Below are positions 24,231 to 37,123 of a stretch of DNA of 64,000 nt, in pieces; the first letter of the stretch is position 1; every line of letters starts with the position of its first letter. Both the position numbers and the translations under genes were made by a program. The DNA is from Aspidiotus rigidus (Eukaryota; Arthropoda; Insecta; Hemiptera; Diaspididae): the NCBI GenBank assembly GCA_035079385.1, contig JAVHKY010000049.1, forward strand, positions 372,001 to 436,000, written 5' to 3'. The notes under the pieces are model-generated. The model had not been told where the DNA came from. It saw nothing but the letters and a program-made list of their open reading frames with translations, and searched no databases.

Positions 24231-26630
24231 AACTATTTTTGTTCACATATTGATTTCTTGCTCCCATACTTGTCTCCCTATTCATATCCGTTTGGCCATA
24301 ATCTCGTGCTACCCTGGCCGATTCGTTGAGGTCTGAAGACTCATTACTTCATTTTCGACATTCCTATCGCTAGAATCCAACTTTCTATGATCGAGTTGGT
24401 GCTGGCCCTGTACATTTTCATTATTTATTCCCTTATTTTTCATTTGGGTTGATCAGTGAGAAGGAAGGGTGATATCTGTGGTTTGTATTTAGGGTGATAT
24501 GAAATAAATAACTTTTACCCTGTCTTATCACTGCTACCTCATTTTGGTAATCTCACTACTACCACGGCCTCCAGCACATACTTGAGCATAAAGAGATTCC
24601 GACATCAGAGTTAAAGAAAAAAAAAATATGTCATCTCATCACTCGCAAAGATATACTTCGGTTTAGAATGTCGGTCAGAAGTCGGTTTGGAAACGTTTAA
24701 CAACGTTGAACTTGAATTTCAGCCAAATTTCTACTGAACTAGATACAAGAACAAACAATAACGAAAGATCTTCCGTAGGGAAGAAGAAAAGTAGATTATC
24801 ATCGTATCACACTTGATCCTTTCCCCCTCGCGAGAACAGAGAACGTTCGACTTGTGTTTTCTCGCTCGCCAATAAAAACAGCGGACCAACTGTTTTCCGC
24901 GAATTATGATCCTTCCCACCTGCTACAAAACCATCAACTCGTCTCGTGCACAAATAAGGGTTATTTTCCTAGTACAATTAATTAGCGCTTTGAACGAGTT
25001 CATCGAGCACGTAACGTTTCGTTCAAAGGGACGTGGCGGAGGCCAACGTCACCACCTCCGTTCCCATCCGTCTGTGTTGCTGTGTCGTCTCTGTACCGGC
25101 ATTGTTGAAACGTATTTCACTTCATTGATCATTGCGCGCTTCTTTCGCCGCGTGCTCTACTTTTTTCGATTTCGGTTCGGTTTTATGTCCAAGAAGCGAC
25201 ACGCCGTCGACGAGTTATGAGATGAAGGAAGACTTGAAGGAAAAATTAAAATTTTATGAAAAATATACCTCTCGAGTTGCATCGTCATTTCACGTTCATG
25301 TAGACATTCTACGCTGTCCCCCATCTACGATAACAAAGAAAGGGAATTAAACGTATTTCGAGTGCTTTTGAAACAATGAATTTTTAGCGAGAATCGTTCA
25401 CCTCACATACGTTCCTAACTAAGGACTCTCCGATCGAAGGGAACGTGTCCCAGTATAATGAGATCGTTTTTATCGCTGTCTCGGCGTTTTACCCGGTAAG
25501 TCTACTTGAAGCCGGCAGGCAAACAGACAAGTGAAGCTCGCCTATCCCGCAAAAGCTTCTACCTCAAATTTATGTCACGCAACGTGAAAGGAAAAAAAAT
25601 GTATATAATAAACAACCTTACTAATTTAATTAATACTACCAAGTAATTGGATACTGGTGTGAAAATGAATTATTAAATTAATTTTACGCGCACGCTCGTG
25701 CCACTTTGCTCATAGAAGCTTTGTCTACGTAAGTTATTGGGAAACAGACCCCCAAAAAAGGCAGCGTGTGAAAATAGTATTTTTAATTATCACATTTTCA
25801 TTGAGCAGTTCGTGCAGGTGAAAACGCGTTAAATTTTCACGTCGTGGTAGGCCGATACGATACGTTTTCAACATTTTGTTGTAAGGTCCATCCGAACGAT
25901 GGAATAACCGCGCGCCACCTCGTGCGAAGTCGTTTCGCCGGTAATGATGGTAATCTATTCACGTATCGTTCAAAATGAAATAAATGACTTTAGCCAGAAC
26001 GCATTTCCTCGTGGAATTTAAGAAAATCTGCGAAATCAGAGGTAAAGAATCTCATTCCTTTTATTCGAAAGTCCCAATACTTTTCCCTCTTTCCACCTCG
26101 TCCGGGCTGTTTTTTTTTTTTTTTTTTTATTACATTACCCGATACTACCGAAGAAAGAAAGAATAAATGTGCAAATTTCCAATGTAATGTGGCCTGCACG
26201 TACAGAGTAAAAAAAAAAAAGAAAGACGCGAGAATGAAAACGAAGGAGATGAATGAACCTCTTTAATGTTAGTATACGATGTAGTTCAATTTTAAAATGA
26301 AATTCCTATAATCTATTTGGAAATTATTTATTTAAGAATGGGAGATGTTTTAGAGTTGACGGAATTCTACCTACTCGTAATGAGATTAGCGATCGTAATA
26401 TCTATTTAATATATTGGGGTGGTATTATACTTGTGAAAACTGATTCGAATCTTCAAAACACCGCTAATCGACCTGCTTGCAGAAGCATAAGCAGCAGTCT
26501 TTGAACCAAAGAAGAAGACGATCATCCTATAAAGCTTGCGGGAGCCAGGCGTTCTCCTTGTAAGACAAGTAGAATGAGCGACCTGCATAGACAGGAATAC
26601 ACGAGTGGACCCACGTGCTCGAGTGAATGC
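24231..26630. other. Intergenic or intronic DNA, no gene recognised
   Basis: The CpG-bearing part around 24,890-25,240 and the open frame there (24,906-25,220) have no domain signature. A pure T tract of about 18 occurs at 26,110. No promoter or exon could be defined, although an upstream Dscam exon could lie in such DNA. Confidence 0.35.
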
Positions 26631-27329
26631 ACCGAGACCCTGGACAGCTAAATTTTTATCCCACACAAATGAGTGGCCATGGGTGCTTCAACAAGTGCCT
26701 ATACTTTTACAAAACGGAGAAAGTGGAACAGCAGTCGTGTTCGGTCTGTGATTAGCGGTGGGATGATGGACCACAGTGCGAAGGAAGGGTAGAGTTCCTT
26801 AAATGAAGCTGGAAAGAGCTCCAAAATTCCCGAAAATATAAATGTTCTCAATTTTTATAACCTCCGACGCAGAATTTAAAGCCTTCTGGTACACGAAATT
26901 TTCATATCCTTTTCCATATTTTGATGAAGTTTACATCAAAATTCGAAAAAAAGAAGAACTCCACCTACCCCATCTTTCCTGAACTGGCCCTTGGATGTTT
27001 GAGCGGGGCTTGAAAAATTGTTGACTTGTCGGCCAGTATACCGCCTTGGAAAGGGGGGGGGGGGCGCATGGGCGTAGTGGTCCCAACAATCCGGCAGTCC
27101 CTTTTGGGCATGGACTCGGTGGTCTAGAGGGTTTGGATTGAGAATGACTTAGTTCAATTTTCTCTTTGAGGTCCGCGAGGTGTGCAGTTCCCGTCAATAA
27201 GGTCACTACAGAGTTTTACGTGAACGTCTAGCTCCTGAGATGAATTTTTCACAGGACCCATTCTTATTTGGTCACTTCTTCTGAATCAGAAGCGGATTCG
27301 GTTCTCAGACTTGGAAATATTTTCAACTG

Positions 27330-27880
27330 TTGGACTTAGAATTATTGTTGGACTTTGAAATATTTTCAGCTGTTGGACTTGGAATTATTTTTGAATTGTG
27401 GGACATTGAAATATTTTTATACTCCTTTTTGGACTTGGAATTATTTTCAACTGTTGGACTTGGAATTATTTTTGAATTGTGGGACTTTGAAATATTTTTA
27501 TACTCCTTTTCGGACTTGGAATTATTTTCAACTATTGGACTTGAAATTATTTTTGAATTGTGGGACTTTGAAATATTTTTATACTCCTTTTCGGACTTGG
27601 AATTATTTTCAACTGTTGGACTTGGAATTATTTTTGAATTGTGGGACTTTGAAATATTTTTATACTCCTTTTCGGACTTGGAATTATTTTCAACTGTTGG
27701 ACTTGGAATTATTTTTGAATTGTGGGACTTTGAAATATTTTTATACTCCTTTTCGGACTTGGAATTATTTTCAACTGTTGGACTTGGAATTATTTTCTAA
27801 TTGTTGGACTTTGAAATATTTTCAACTGTTGGACTTGAAATTATTTTTGAATTGTGGGACTTTGAAATATTTTCATAAAG
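27330..27880. repeat. 81-bp tandem repeat of the foldback left arm, about six units
   Basis: The unit is about 81 bp with words GGACTTGGAATTATTTTC, AACTGTTGGACTTGG, TGAATTGTGGGACTTTG and TTTATACTCCTTTTC. Because 81 is divisible by 3 and the unit lacks stops in two frames, long spurious open frames result. The units are nearly identical, implying recent homogenisation. Confidence 0.9.
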
Positions 27881-28389
27881 GGACTTGTAAAATTTTTCAT
27901 TTTTGATTGTCTCCCACAGTTCAAAATATTACAAAGTTCGACAATCAAAAAAGAAAAATTTTACAAGTCCAAGAAGTATGCAAAAAAATTTCTAAGTCCA
28001 GCCCTTGAAAATATTTCCAAGTCCACTCATGAAAATATTTCCAAGTCCCACAATTTGAAAATGATTTTATGTCCAACAGTTGAAAGTATTTCAAAGTTCA
28101 ACATTTGGAAAAGAATTTTCAAGTCCAACAGTTGAAAATATTTCCAAGTCGAAGAATTGAAAAATTTTACAAGTTCAATAAGAATTATAAGAATATTTCA
28201 AAGTCCCAATTCCAAGTCCAAGGCTTGAAAATCTTTCAAAGTCCAACACTTGGAAATATTTCCAAGTCCCACAATTTGAAAATAATTTCAAGTCCAACAA
28301 TTGAAAATATTTCCAAGTCCCACAATTTCAAAATAATTTCAAGTCCAATAGTTGAAAGTATTTCAAAGTCAAAAAATTGAAAAATTTCA

Positions 28390-29125
28390 CAAGTCCAATA
28401 AGAATTATAAAAATATTTCAAAGTCCCACAATTTGAAAATAATTCCGATTCCAACGCTTGAAAATCTTTCAAAGTCCAACACTTGAAAATATTTCCAAGT
28501 CCCACAATTTGAAAATAATTTCAAGTCCAACAGTTGAAAGTATTTCAAAGTCGAAAAATTGAAAAATTTTACAAGTCCAATAAGGATTATAAAAATATTT
28601 CAAAGTCCCACAATTTGAAAATAATTTCAAGTCCAACAGTTGAAAGTATTTCAAAATCCAAAATTTGGAAACGACTTCTACGTCCAACAGTTGAAAATAT
28701 TTCCAAGTTGAAGAATTGAAAATGAAAAACTTTACAAGTCCAATAAGGATTATAAAAATATTTCAAAGTCCCACAATTTGAAAATAATTTCAAGTCCAAC
28801 AGTTGAAAGTATTTCAAAATCCAAAATTTGGAAACGACTTCTACGTCCAACGGTTGAAAATATTTCCAAGTTGAAGAATTGAAAATGAAAAACTTTACAA
28901 GTCCAATAAGGATTATAAAAATATTTCAAAGTCCCACAATTTGAAAATAATTTCAAGTCCAACAGTTGAAAGTATTTCAAAATCCAAAATTTGGAAACGA
29001 CTTCTACGTCCAACAGTTGAAAATATTTCCAAGTTGAAGAATTGAAAATGAAAAACTTTACAAGTCCAATAAGGAGTATAAAAATATTTCAAAGTCCTAC
29101 AATTTGAAAATAATTTCAAGTCCAC
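28390..29125. repeat. 163-bp tandem repeat of the foldback right arm
   Basis: Three near-identical 163-bp units begin at about 28,587, 28,750 and 28,913, preceded by older divergent units from about 28,390. Words such as CAAAGTCCCACAATTTG and TCCAACAGTTGAAA are the reverse complement of the left-arm vocabulary, so both arms derive from one ancestral repeat but amplified different higher-order units. Confidence 0.88.
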
Positions 29126-30465
29126 TTATAAAAATATTTCAAAGTCCTACAATTCAAAAATAATCAGTTGAAAATATTTCCAAGTACGACAACCGAATCC
29201 GCTTCTGATTTATAAGTGATTGAATAAGAAAGGGTCCTGTGAACAATTCATCTCAGGAGCTAGTCATTCGTAGATCTACCTTATCGACTGAGGAGCACTC
29301 GGTACTTGACTTGGAATTGAGATAGCATTGTACCATGAACTCCCGCGTATCTACTTTTCCACCAAAGATTGCAACTACAACTGGGAGCTCACTTGGAGCT
29401 CACCAGTAAGCGCTGCTGGCTTCTGAAACGGGTTCTTCTTCCTCCTCTTTCTTTTGTTCTTGATTTTTTCTGTCTTGTTCTTACTTTTTTTTTTCTTCAA
29501 TTGGCGACCCTGTGTGTAGTGGTATTGGCGGTGCAGTACAAGGGATGGTACACAACAATGTGAAAGGTAAAAAAGTAACTCTACACCTGTCGCGCTTCTT
29601 CCACCTTCATTTTCTTCTTCATATGTGAACACATGGTTATGTCTCGTATCTGTTGTTCTTTGAATGAATGGAGCAGACTACTAGGGACGAGTTCTTCATC
29701 TTCCCCGATCTTATGAAAGTTTTAGCTCAACACGCACACATCTCCCCGCTTCAGTGCTATGATCGACGACCACAACACAATTGTTGTTGAACTAGGTACT
29801 TTTTGAAGCACCCATGGCCACTCATAATTTGTATGAGATAAAAATTCAGCAGGCGTGGCAGATAAGCTGCTCTCCTGGTGGCAGCTTTGTCTTGAACGAG
29901 CCTTTGAATGTGATGTTCCACAACATAGGGTCTAGGAAAGAGTCCTCAGGATCACCGCTTGCTATGCCTTAACTTCTCACTTTTCTAGCAGACATCTCAG
30001 CTCAGCCAGCATGTAACCTAGTGTATGATATATTGATTGAACCAATATAGGATGCCAACCGGCATACTGAACGTACATGACATTTTTAAGATCAACCTGA
30101 ATCGACGTCATAGGCTATACGAATATTATTTCGACTTAGTATAATGCTGACTTCAGAGTTATCAAGTAATCTTGTATACCGTTAAAATTAGACAGGAAGG
30201 CCACATTTCTTCTTCATAAGATCAATGATCTTGACCTAAAATCGTACTCTGATTTATTGACCTCGACTTACGTTGAAATTCTGTCGTGTCGCGTGTCGAC
30301 TTTTGTGCAAACCCCGCTGCAAAATCTGATAGGAATGTTTGAAAAATTCCTCTAGCTGAAGAGTCAACAAATTTAATCGCGATAATAATGAAATGAAACC
30401 ATAAAACTACAAAGATCATCGTCAAAATCGAGTCTCAATATTATTGTTTTATTTTGATTTTTCAG

Positions 30466-30652
30466 GTATGGTCAGCCCGCGGAAAGCGTTTTCTTCAGGA
30501 CCAGTTTTCACGGAAGAACCTCCGTCCGCGCTTTATCTTGTCGATAGTTCACGTGGCATTATGTTAACCTGCTCAGGCGACGGCAATCCACGACCAACAG
30601 TTCAGTGGTTGGATCAAAATTATCAGCCCATTACTCGGATATCTGGATACAG
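30466..30652 (+). CDS. Dscam-like: Dscam-like gene, exon encoding first half of Ig1
   Basis: The exon is bounded by a good acceptor (T-rich tract ending TTTTTCAG at 30,465) and the donor GTACGC at 30,653. It starts in phase 1 and ends in phase 2. The peptide begins near a GPVFTEEPPSALYLVDSSRG segment, the hallmark opening of Dscam Ig1, and includes the first Ig cysteine (LTCSGDGNP) and the core Trp (VQWLD). Dscam proteins are cell-surface receptors for homophilic recognition in neuronal wiring, with immune roles in some arthropods. The signal peptide must be in an upstream exon, which was not identified. The following intron (30,653-36,667) contains LINE debris. Confidence 0.9.
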
Positions 30653-32639
30653 GTACGCAAATATTTCGTCGGTCATCTTTTTGTATAATATGAATTCTAT
30701 CTTCAATATCTTTTGAAGAAAATTTTATCGACATCCATTGTATCTCCTCCTTCTTCCCACTCTCCATTTTTGATCTATACCATGTGCGCCCTACCCATTC
30801 TATCTTGTTCTATCTTTTCATACTCATAATTAGGATTTTGGACTCAAAGCCGACGGATGAAGAACACCTCGGAACTTGTTTTTGACACTGAGGGCTGGTA
30901 GCCACTTTGCTCTTTCCTAAATTTCATCTCAGTTCAGCCACCCCAGCCTCATTTTTCCTTGTCCTGCCTCCCGCATTTAGCTCTTCGAGTACGTGTCTGT
31001 GTTTGATTGAACCGAGATAATACCATTAGAAAGTCGTTTTCCCAAGAATGGCACCGGACTGAAGACAATTATGGGAATTTTCCAAGAAGATATTACTCAC
31101 CTCTGAACTCCTTTTCCCACTTACATTGCAGTAGGACTCATTCTTGGTTTCTCTTTGAATTCGAGTTCCGATTGATGCCAAAGTATTGAGAAGTGTGTGG
31201 ATGTGCTGTACGATGGATTGGCTGAGAGGGATCTCGCATGACTGGACGGTAATCGAGAGAGTTGGTCAACAGTGTGTATTCAGGGTGAGGAGTTACAGGG
31301 TTGTGGAGAGTGAGCTTGAAGAAACAAAAGATAGAGTACGTACATAAATCAACAATGATCCTCAAACGGAGTATTCTCATTCGATTAAAGAACTGTGTTC
31401 GTGCACGTGAGAATTTTCAATATAGCCAACAAAACACATGAAGTTTCGCGCTTCTCCTTTTTTCTTATCAGTGAAAACGAAATCGTGTGGAACACACTTG
31501 AATGTAAATTTCCTCAAGTTTTGTAGGTGTATACTAGAATTTTTTGCTCATGAAATTCGCCAGAACCTACAAAATTCTTATTCATACTCTATTTCGACGC
31601 TCTTTACTAGTAATTTACTCTATTTCTCTCGTTCTTTGCTCAAGAATGGTAGTGATCATCTAAAAAAATAGAAAGTGAAAAAGCTTTTCTAATAATAGTT
31701 TTTTTTTTGCTTCAGTTCGAAGAAGGAAAAAAAAACATTCACTATAAAATCACCAAGCGATTTAACTCGATTCATTTTTGATTTATTTAACTGGAAAATA
31801 CGGTTACAGATTAAAAAGTAACGTACGACAAAAGAAAAAATGTCAATAACTTACACGCGGATTTTTCTTTGTAATAGAGGTTCGTTCTTCCCTCGCTTTT
31901 TCTTTTTGAAGCTCCTGTTTCTTTTTTATACTGTAGTTCTTTCTATAATGCACGATATTGTACAGAAAAAAAGAAAAAAAAAAAAAATGATATAAAGAAA
32001 AAAAAAGAAAACCCGCGTTCTATTATTTCTCTTTTTTCTTTTATTCCTTTTCATTTTTGACATCATCCTCTCTCCTCCATTCTCTTATTTCTGATAGAAA
32101 ATAGAATCCCATTTTATCGTCGAAATTCACCAAGATTCCTAATACAGTATTTATTCGTCGTAATATCAATTTGGTCTTTAAATGGTGCAACAAAACAGAT
32201 GTGTACAATATTTCGTATTATGTAGCTGGCGTCTTCCTGTAATTTCAAAAATCCACTCCTACAGACACATGTTGACCCGACGGTCTGCGTTTAACAAGCT
32301 TTCAGAACTAATAGAAGGCGAGTTTTGCTGTCTGTCAAGTTTTCCACATTTTTTTGAGATTTGTTTTTTGTGTAAGGCGAAGTACACAATTGGGAGGAAA
32401 GATATTATCGTGATGATTGAATTTTCCATCATTTGTGGTCGTTCCTGAAGTCATTTCAGTTTGGAGGCACCTTAAGAGTGTGGGAAGGTCATTGACATTC
32501 GGTTGAGTTTTTCAAGAAAAGAGAAGTATGGTATGAAATGAACCAACGCACCTAGATGTGAAATAACCGGTTCAATCATTTACTGTACATCAATATCATA
32601 TTTTCCGAATATTGTGGACTTGCGAAAAATGAATAATAG

Positions 32640-32956
32640 GAGGTTGAAAGACGATTGCTGAGGCGCTATTCGTGCGACTTCCTGCGGCTGATCCGTCCAA
32701 TCCTTGGTCCCATGAGTCGGCCGCAGTCGGGGCAGGGTATGGGTTCTTTTGCGTGGTCCCACAGCACTGAGTTTCTGTTGATAGCTGAAGATTCTGTCGC
32801 TTCGCTAAATCGCTGATCTCCAGGTTTTTCTGCCTGTGCAAAAATCCCTCCAATTATTGCTGACCCCGGCGGTTTTAATATGCCATGCAGAATGTTTTTA
32901 AATCGCTTTGTTTGCTCGCCCTGGGTCCTCCATCGTCGCCCGATTTCACTCTGCAA
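32640..32956 (-). mobile_element. RTE-type LINE 3' end fragment (minus)
   Basis: The minus frame ends in EPIPCPDCGRLMGPRIGRISRR, the CPxCGR...RIG zinc-finger-like tail typical of many RTE-clade LINE ORFs, preceded by an RFK-containing block in the expected position. It lies in Dscam intron 1 and is oriented away from the second LINE fragment at 33,070. Confidence 0.6.
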
Positions 32957-33069
32957 CCCTCGCTTGAAGATTGTTCCCTACGGTATTCTTGCACGAAACA
33001 TTGTTTTTCGCTATAAGCTGCTCCACGGGGGTCACAACTCGCCATCTCGAGCACTCTGCCACTTGAAAC

Positions 33070-33690
33070 GAATTACGCTACGCGGTGTGGTTGCCTCTGG
33101 TCGAATTTTTCGAATGCTTCAGAGTGCTTGTTGGTGACCTAGTTGAAAGGGTAGAACAATTCAGCTACCTTGGAAGCATTGTAAGAAACGCTGGTAACTT
33201 GGATACCAAAATCAACCACTGGATTCGGAGTGCTTCAGCAGCGGTCTTCAAACTAAACGAAAGAGTCTTCTTGCATGAAGAGGTCGTTTTAGCGACAAGG
33301 ATCGGAGTGTAGAACTATTCTGCTTTATGGAAGCGAAACTTGAGCCGTCTGTAAGAGACGTGTCCAAGCGCTGGAAAAGCTTTGACAGAGACCGCTTCAG
33401 CAGATACTGACCGTTGAATAGTAAGAGTTCGTCTCCAACGAGGAAGTGGGTGAACGCGTGGGATATGAATTAATCAAACATCCACTTGCTAGGCACTCCC
33501 CACGATGGCTTCGAAACGTCCACCGAATGCCAGACTGGCGCTTACCCAAAAAATTACTATATGGGAAACTGACCGTGGGAAAGAGAACCACGGGAGAACA
33601 GAACGAGCGGTACAAACACCCAATACCCTCTGCAACCCGACGAGCTTGAGAGTAAATCTTCCAAGACGGGAACTCCTAGAGGGCAGCTTG
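33070..33690 (+). mobile_element. RTE-type LINE RT C-terminal fragment (plus), broken
   Basis: The + frames contain VEQFSYLGSIVRNAGNLDTKINHWI, then (frameshifted) a LYGSET-like segment and RWLRNVHRMPDWRLPKKLLYGKL, all well-known blocks of the region after the RT catalytic core in RTE-like LINEs. Several stops and shifts separate them. It sits in intron 1, head to head with the opposite fragment at 32,640-32,956. Confidence 0.7.
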
Positions 33691-36667
33691 TTATAAAAAA
33701 ACACTGGCATCTTCCTCCCTACTGGAGGCAAGCAGCCTCACAACTCAGAGCCTTTTGTTTGCCGGGTCTGATGTGGTAGAAGCATCACATCCCGCATCGG
33801 CATATATAGTAACATATGGGCCCCTAGCCTAAGAAGTTTAGCCCGCCAAATCGTTTGCCTAATATACAGGCACTGGACTGTCCCGACACGTAGTTAGCCT
33901 AAGGTTTTAAAATATTGCTATGTCGGAGAGGAGGGACGGAAGAGCGGAGCGGGCGGATGAGCCTGTAACATACACGTAATGTGCTAGGCTTAAACTGGCT
34001 TTTACTGGGCCTTCACCTACTTGACCAAAATGTACGAGCCAAGCTAAGTTTTCAATCTGTTGATGACGTCACAAGGCAGACGTGGCATCGAACTACTTTG
34101 GAAATAAAATACAAAAGACGTCATCCACTGTGAGACATGAACAATAATCTGCGAGAACATTTTCTTTTTTAATTTCTGGTTTGTTTGATACATTTGAATT
34201 CATCCACATAACATTTGTTTATTAATTTGGGGGTTGACTGCAATTCTTTTTTTCATCGGAAGAAGAGAAGCTGAGAAATTATAGGCCTGGCCGAGTGGCT
34301 GCGGAGAACTAGGCTCGAACCAATTGGACACTGGAAACACGCGGGCGCGAGATACGATTAGGTCGAATACTTTTTCTTTTTCAACTAGAAATTCACTCTG
34401 CTTTTGTTGAGGGTATATCCTCTAAAAATTTCGCGTTCACCCTGATCACCTTGGCCGAAGGATTTTTAAGAAGATTGGAGCTCTGAACCCCTGTCTGGAC
34501 CAGGAGTACCGAAGATAAAGTACCGGGAGGAACATTGGAGAGGTCTATGTCCTGGAATGGGCGGGAGCAACGGGGCATGTTAGAATATGAAACACTATGT
34601 AATTTCAAGTCATTTTAATTATCACAGGCTGTGATAATGATGAATTCCTAAAGAAGGACTTCTTCGAGCCTCGAACTTCTATATAGGAAGGACTAGGAAA
34701 AATTGTAAACTCGGAACCTGACGTCGTCAGGAAATCTGTAAATTGTCGACTCAAATTCTCTTCTTGGGGAGGGACTTCGAAAAATTGTTTTGTGTATGGA
34801 TTTTCCTGAATTTATTGTTATTTTAATTATTTGTTATAGACATGAAGATACCGATTAGGTTTTTTTCTGTTCTTGGCGATTAACTTTGGAACGCCTCCCT
34901 CTATGATTGACACCTTCCTGTTGTTTCGCTCAATTGTGCGCCTAGTCGCCAACAACTCGAAGGAACAATTTTTTTACATAATCAAACCTCCCTCTTCCCA
35001 TTTCTTTCAACTATTCGCGCTTCGTTTCGTTTTGAGAGTCAATTTTTCCCCTTTTCAATAAAACGTCGACACAAAATGAATATTCGTAAGTACGTGGATC
35101 TCTTTCTTAATTATAGTAAAACTTTATCATTTGTTCGATTCTCCATAATTTTGATTTTTCGAATTTACTCGTATTCAATTTAATTTTTGACTGCGAGAAT
35201 ATAGATATAGTCTGGGAAGGCTCCTTATATCGAAAGAAGAATATTCCGGAAACGTGATCGGATTTTGAATGTCAGCGTTCTAGAAAGTAATCGAATTTCC
35301 CGTATCATCATCAGCTTATGCACTTGCCACTTACCCCTTTGCAGACTGCTCTATTGTAATACTCTACTCGTATCGCGAGATTATATGCCTATACACATTG
35401 CTCGCATTGGAATATATGAAGTTGTTTCGTCGTCGCGACTCGTTGACTATTTTCCTTCTTCTCATCTCAGCAGATAGTCGCGAGAAAATATCCTCGGGAA
35501 TACTCTCATTTTAAAAATTAAAATCAATTCGTAAGAAGTGTCGAGCATATGCAGGAAAATTTCGGATCTACATTCTGTATACAGAGGATATGTAGAATGG
35601 GTTATATGATGTAATAACATCCCTCTCTTCACGTAAAACGCTTATTACATCTTACAGCGCCGCAGAAAGATGGAAATTACCGACGTTCCGCGACGTCCTT
35701 CGAGACGGCGAAAATTTTGTTGGACGAATTCAATTTCTAATATGAGACAGGAAAACATTCGCACGAGTCATACTTTATTCAGGATTGAGCGGAAGTAATT
35801 CGCATCGATGTATTAATTAATGTGAGTGTCGACCCCAGAGCTGTAGTAGTTATTGTGGATTGTATTATCGAGAAGAAAATTCTAAAAAAGGATCTTCACT
35901 CTTCGTTCGTCTCCGCTGTGCGACTACACGAGTACCTAAGTACATTTGCTGCTGGGAAAATTTATTTGCGCGAGAGCACTAATTCGGGGGCTTCTGCACA
36001 GGGAAGGATGTTAACATTTTTTATGGCTCGTACGCGACCGACGAGTTGACTTCATTTGTCGAAAATAATAGCACGTTCCGCACAATTCTCAAGGAAAGCT
36101 AAATTTTATTTTACGAGCAATTTAAATGAGCGTTGGAAACTCCTATTTTATGTAGGCTATTTATACTTGTATTATAGGTGAATACAACCTATTACATGAC
36201 GTATAAGTTCGTGTGTTTTATCTCGCCAATTACGTACCCTATTAATGCACTTGTGAACCCGACCAACGTCTCCAAGTAAGCGTAAACCACCCCTCATTTC
36301 ACCTGCGATACGTCGACGTAACGATCTTACGTCGCGTCGGTTTGGACGATACTGAGGAAATAAGTAAAAAAAAAAAATTTTGTGGCTACTATAATTGTAG
36401 AATTTTAGATAAATGATATCACGGACTTACGACCCAAAAAGCGTACGTAACCAGTAGGACTTTCATTAAAACATTCCTTTTTAAAGCGTACATGTATACC
36501 ACGACTATATATACGTTTTGCGGAATGCACTTAAGAATTTTCTATTCACGCCACTGTCGTCAAGCGCCCGCGAAAATCCCGTACCTCAAATAAATAATAC
36601 ATTCTCGAGCTGTCTTTTTGATCGGCAAGAAAATCTAATAAAAACATTCTTCTTTTCGTTTTCGCAG
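33691..36667. other. Remainder of Dscam intron 1
   Basis: No gene is seen. A tRNA-like A-box word (TGGCCGAGTGG, 34,288-34,298) is described in the findings. The last kilobase resembles ordinary intron DNA and ends with the acceptor TTTTCGCAG at 36,659-36,667. Confidence 0.5.
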
Positions 36668-36810
36668 GGAAATACTTTCAAACGGTAGTTTATATTTGCT
36701 GCCGTTTTCGAAGGATGATTACCGCTCGGAAATACATTCTGGGATATATATGTGCTCGTTGACCAACAGGGCCGGTACTGTCATATCTCGGGAATGCCGA
36801 ATCAAATCTG
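36668..36810 (+). CDS. Dscam-like: Dscam-like gene, exon encoding second half of Ig1
   Basis: The acceptor TTTTCGCAG and donor GTAAGT (36,811) bound the exon. Its first base completes the Arg codon left by the previous exon, and it ends in phase 1. It encodes EILSNGSLYLLPF, SGIYMCSLTNRAG (second Ig cysteine in the Y-x-C motif) and VISRECRIKS, the closing strands of Dscam Ig1. The following intron is about 15.6 kb, of which roughly 13.2 kb is the nested transposon stack 37,124-50,292. Confidence 0.92.
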
Positions 36811-37123
36811 GTAAGTGTTGAACTAAAATATTTGACACTGGGTGAGTTCCTCTATGAGCACAACAAAAAATCGTGACAATGCTGGAGAAGTCCAAAGCTT
36901 GGCACCTCATGAAAGTTTTTAGCGAATAGATCCTCGTTAACATCTGTTTTTGTTTGATGTGGTAGGATCGTTCCTCCTTCATATTTATAAAACCCCTAAT
37001 ACTTCGATATCTGGGTGAGCTTCTCAAATCTGCGTATTTTTCTCACCGAAAATCGCAGAATCTTTTAAATTGCTTGACACTTGGTGAACGCTGAATTCTT
37101 GTAAATTCAATTTAGGACCACAT

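Larger units (their letters stand above)
26640..29860. mobile_element. Large foldback element made of inverted tandem repeats
   Basis: The whole segment is an imperfect inverted repeat centred near 27,925. Outer words match in reverse (TTGAAGCACCCATGGCCACTC on minus near 26,675 and on + near 29,810), as do intermediate ones (TCCTGAGATGAAT...CACAGGACCC...CAGAAGCGGATTCGGTT at 27,233-27,303 against 29,187-29,265) and the innermost 31 bp (27,881-27,911 against 27,940-27,970, one mismatch). The left arm carries an 81-bp tandem unit and the right arm a 163-bp tandem unit, both built of GGACTTGGAAATATTTTC-like words. Foldback elements with tandemly repetitive inverted arms are known in insects. No transposase is visible, so it would be non-autonomous. 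Confidence 0.75.

Noticed and set aside
24906..25220. 104-codon + frame in CpG-bearing DNA, considered as a Dscam first exon
   Set aside because: No clean signal peptide and no donor in the right phase could be supported.
27330..27906. Open frames of 156 and 183 codons on the + strand
   Set aside because: They are two frames of the same 81-bp tandem repeat without stops. The peptide is purely repetitive and the DNA is part of a foldback arm.
28105..29125. Several 60-90-codon open frames on both strands
   Set aside because: By-products of the 163-bp tandem repeat; no domain, no splice context.
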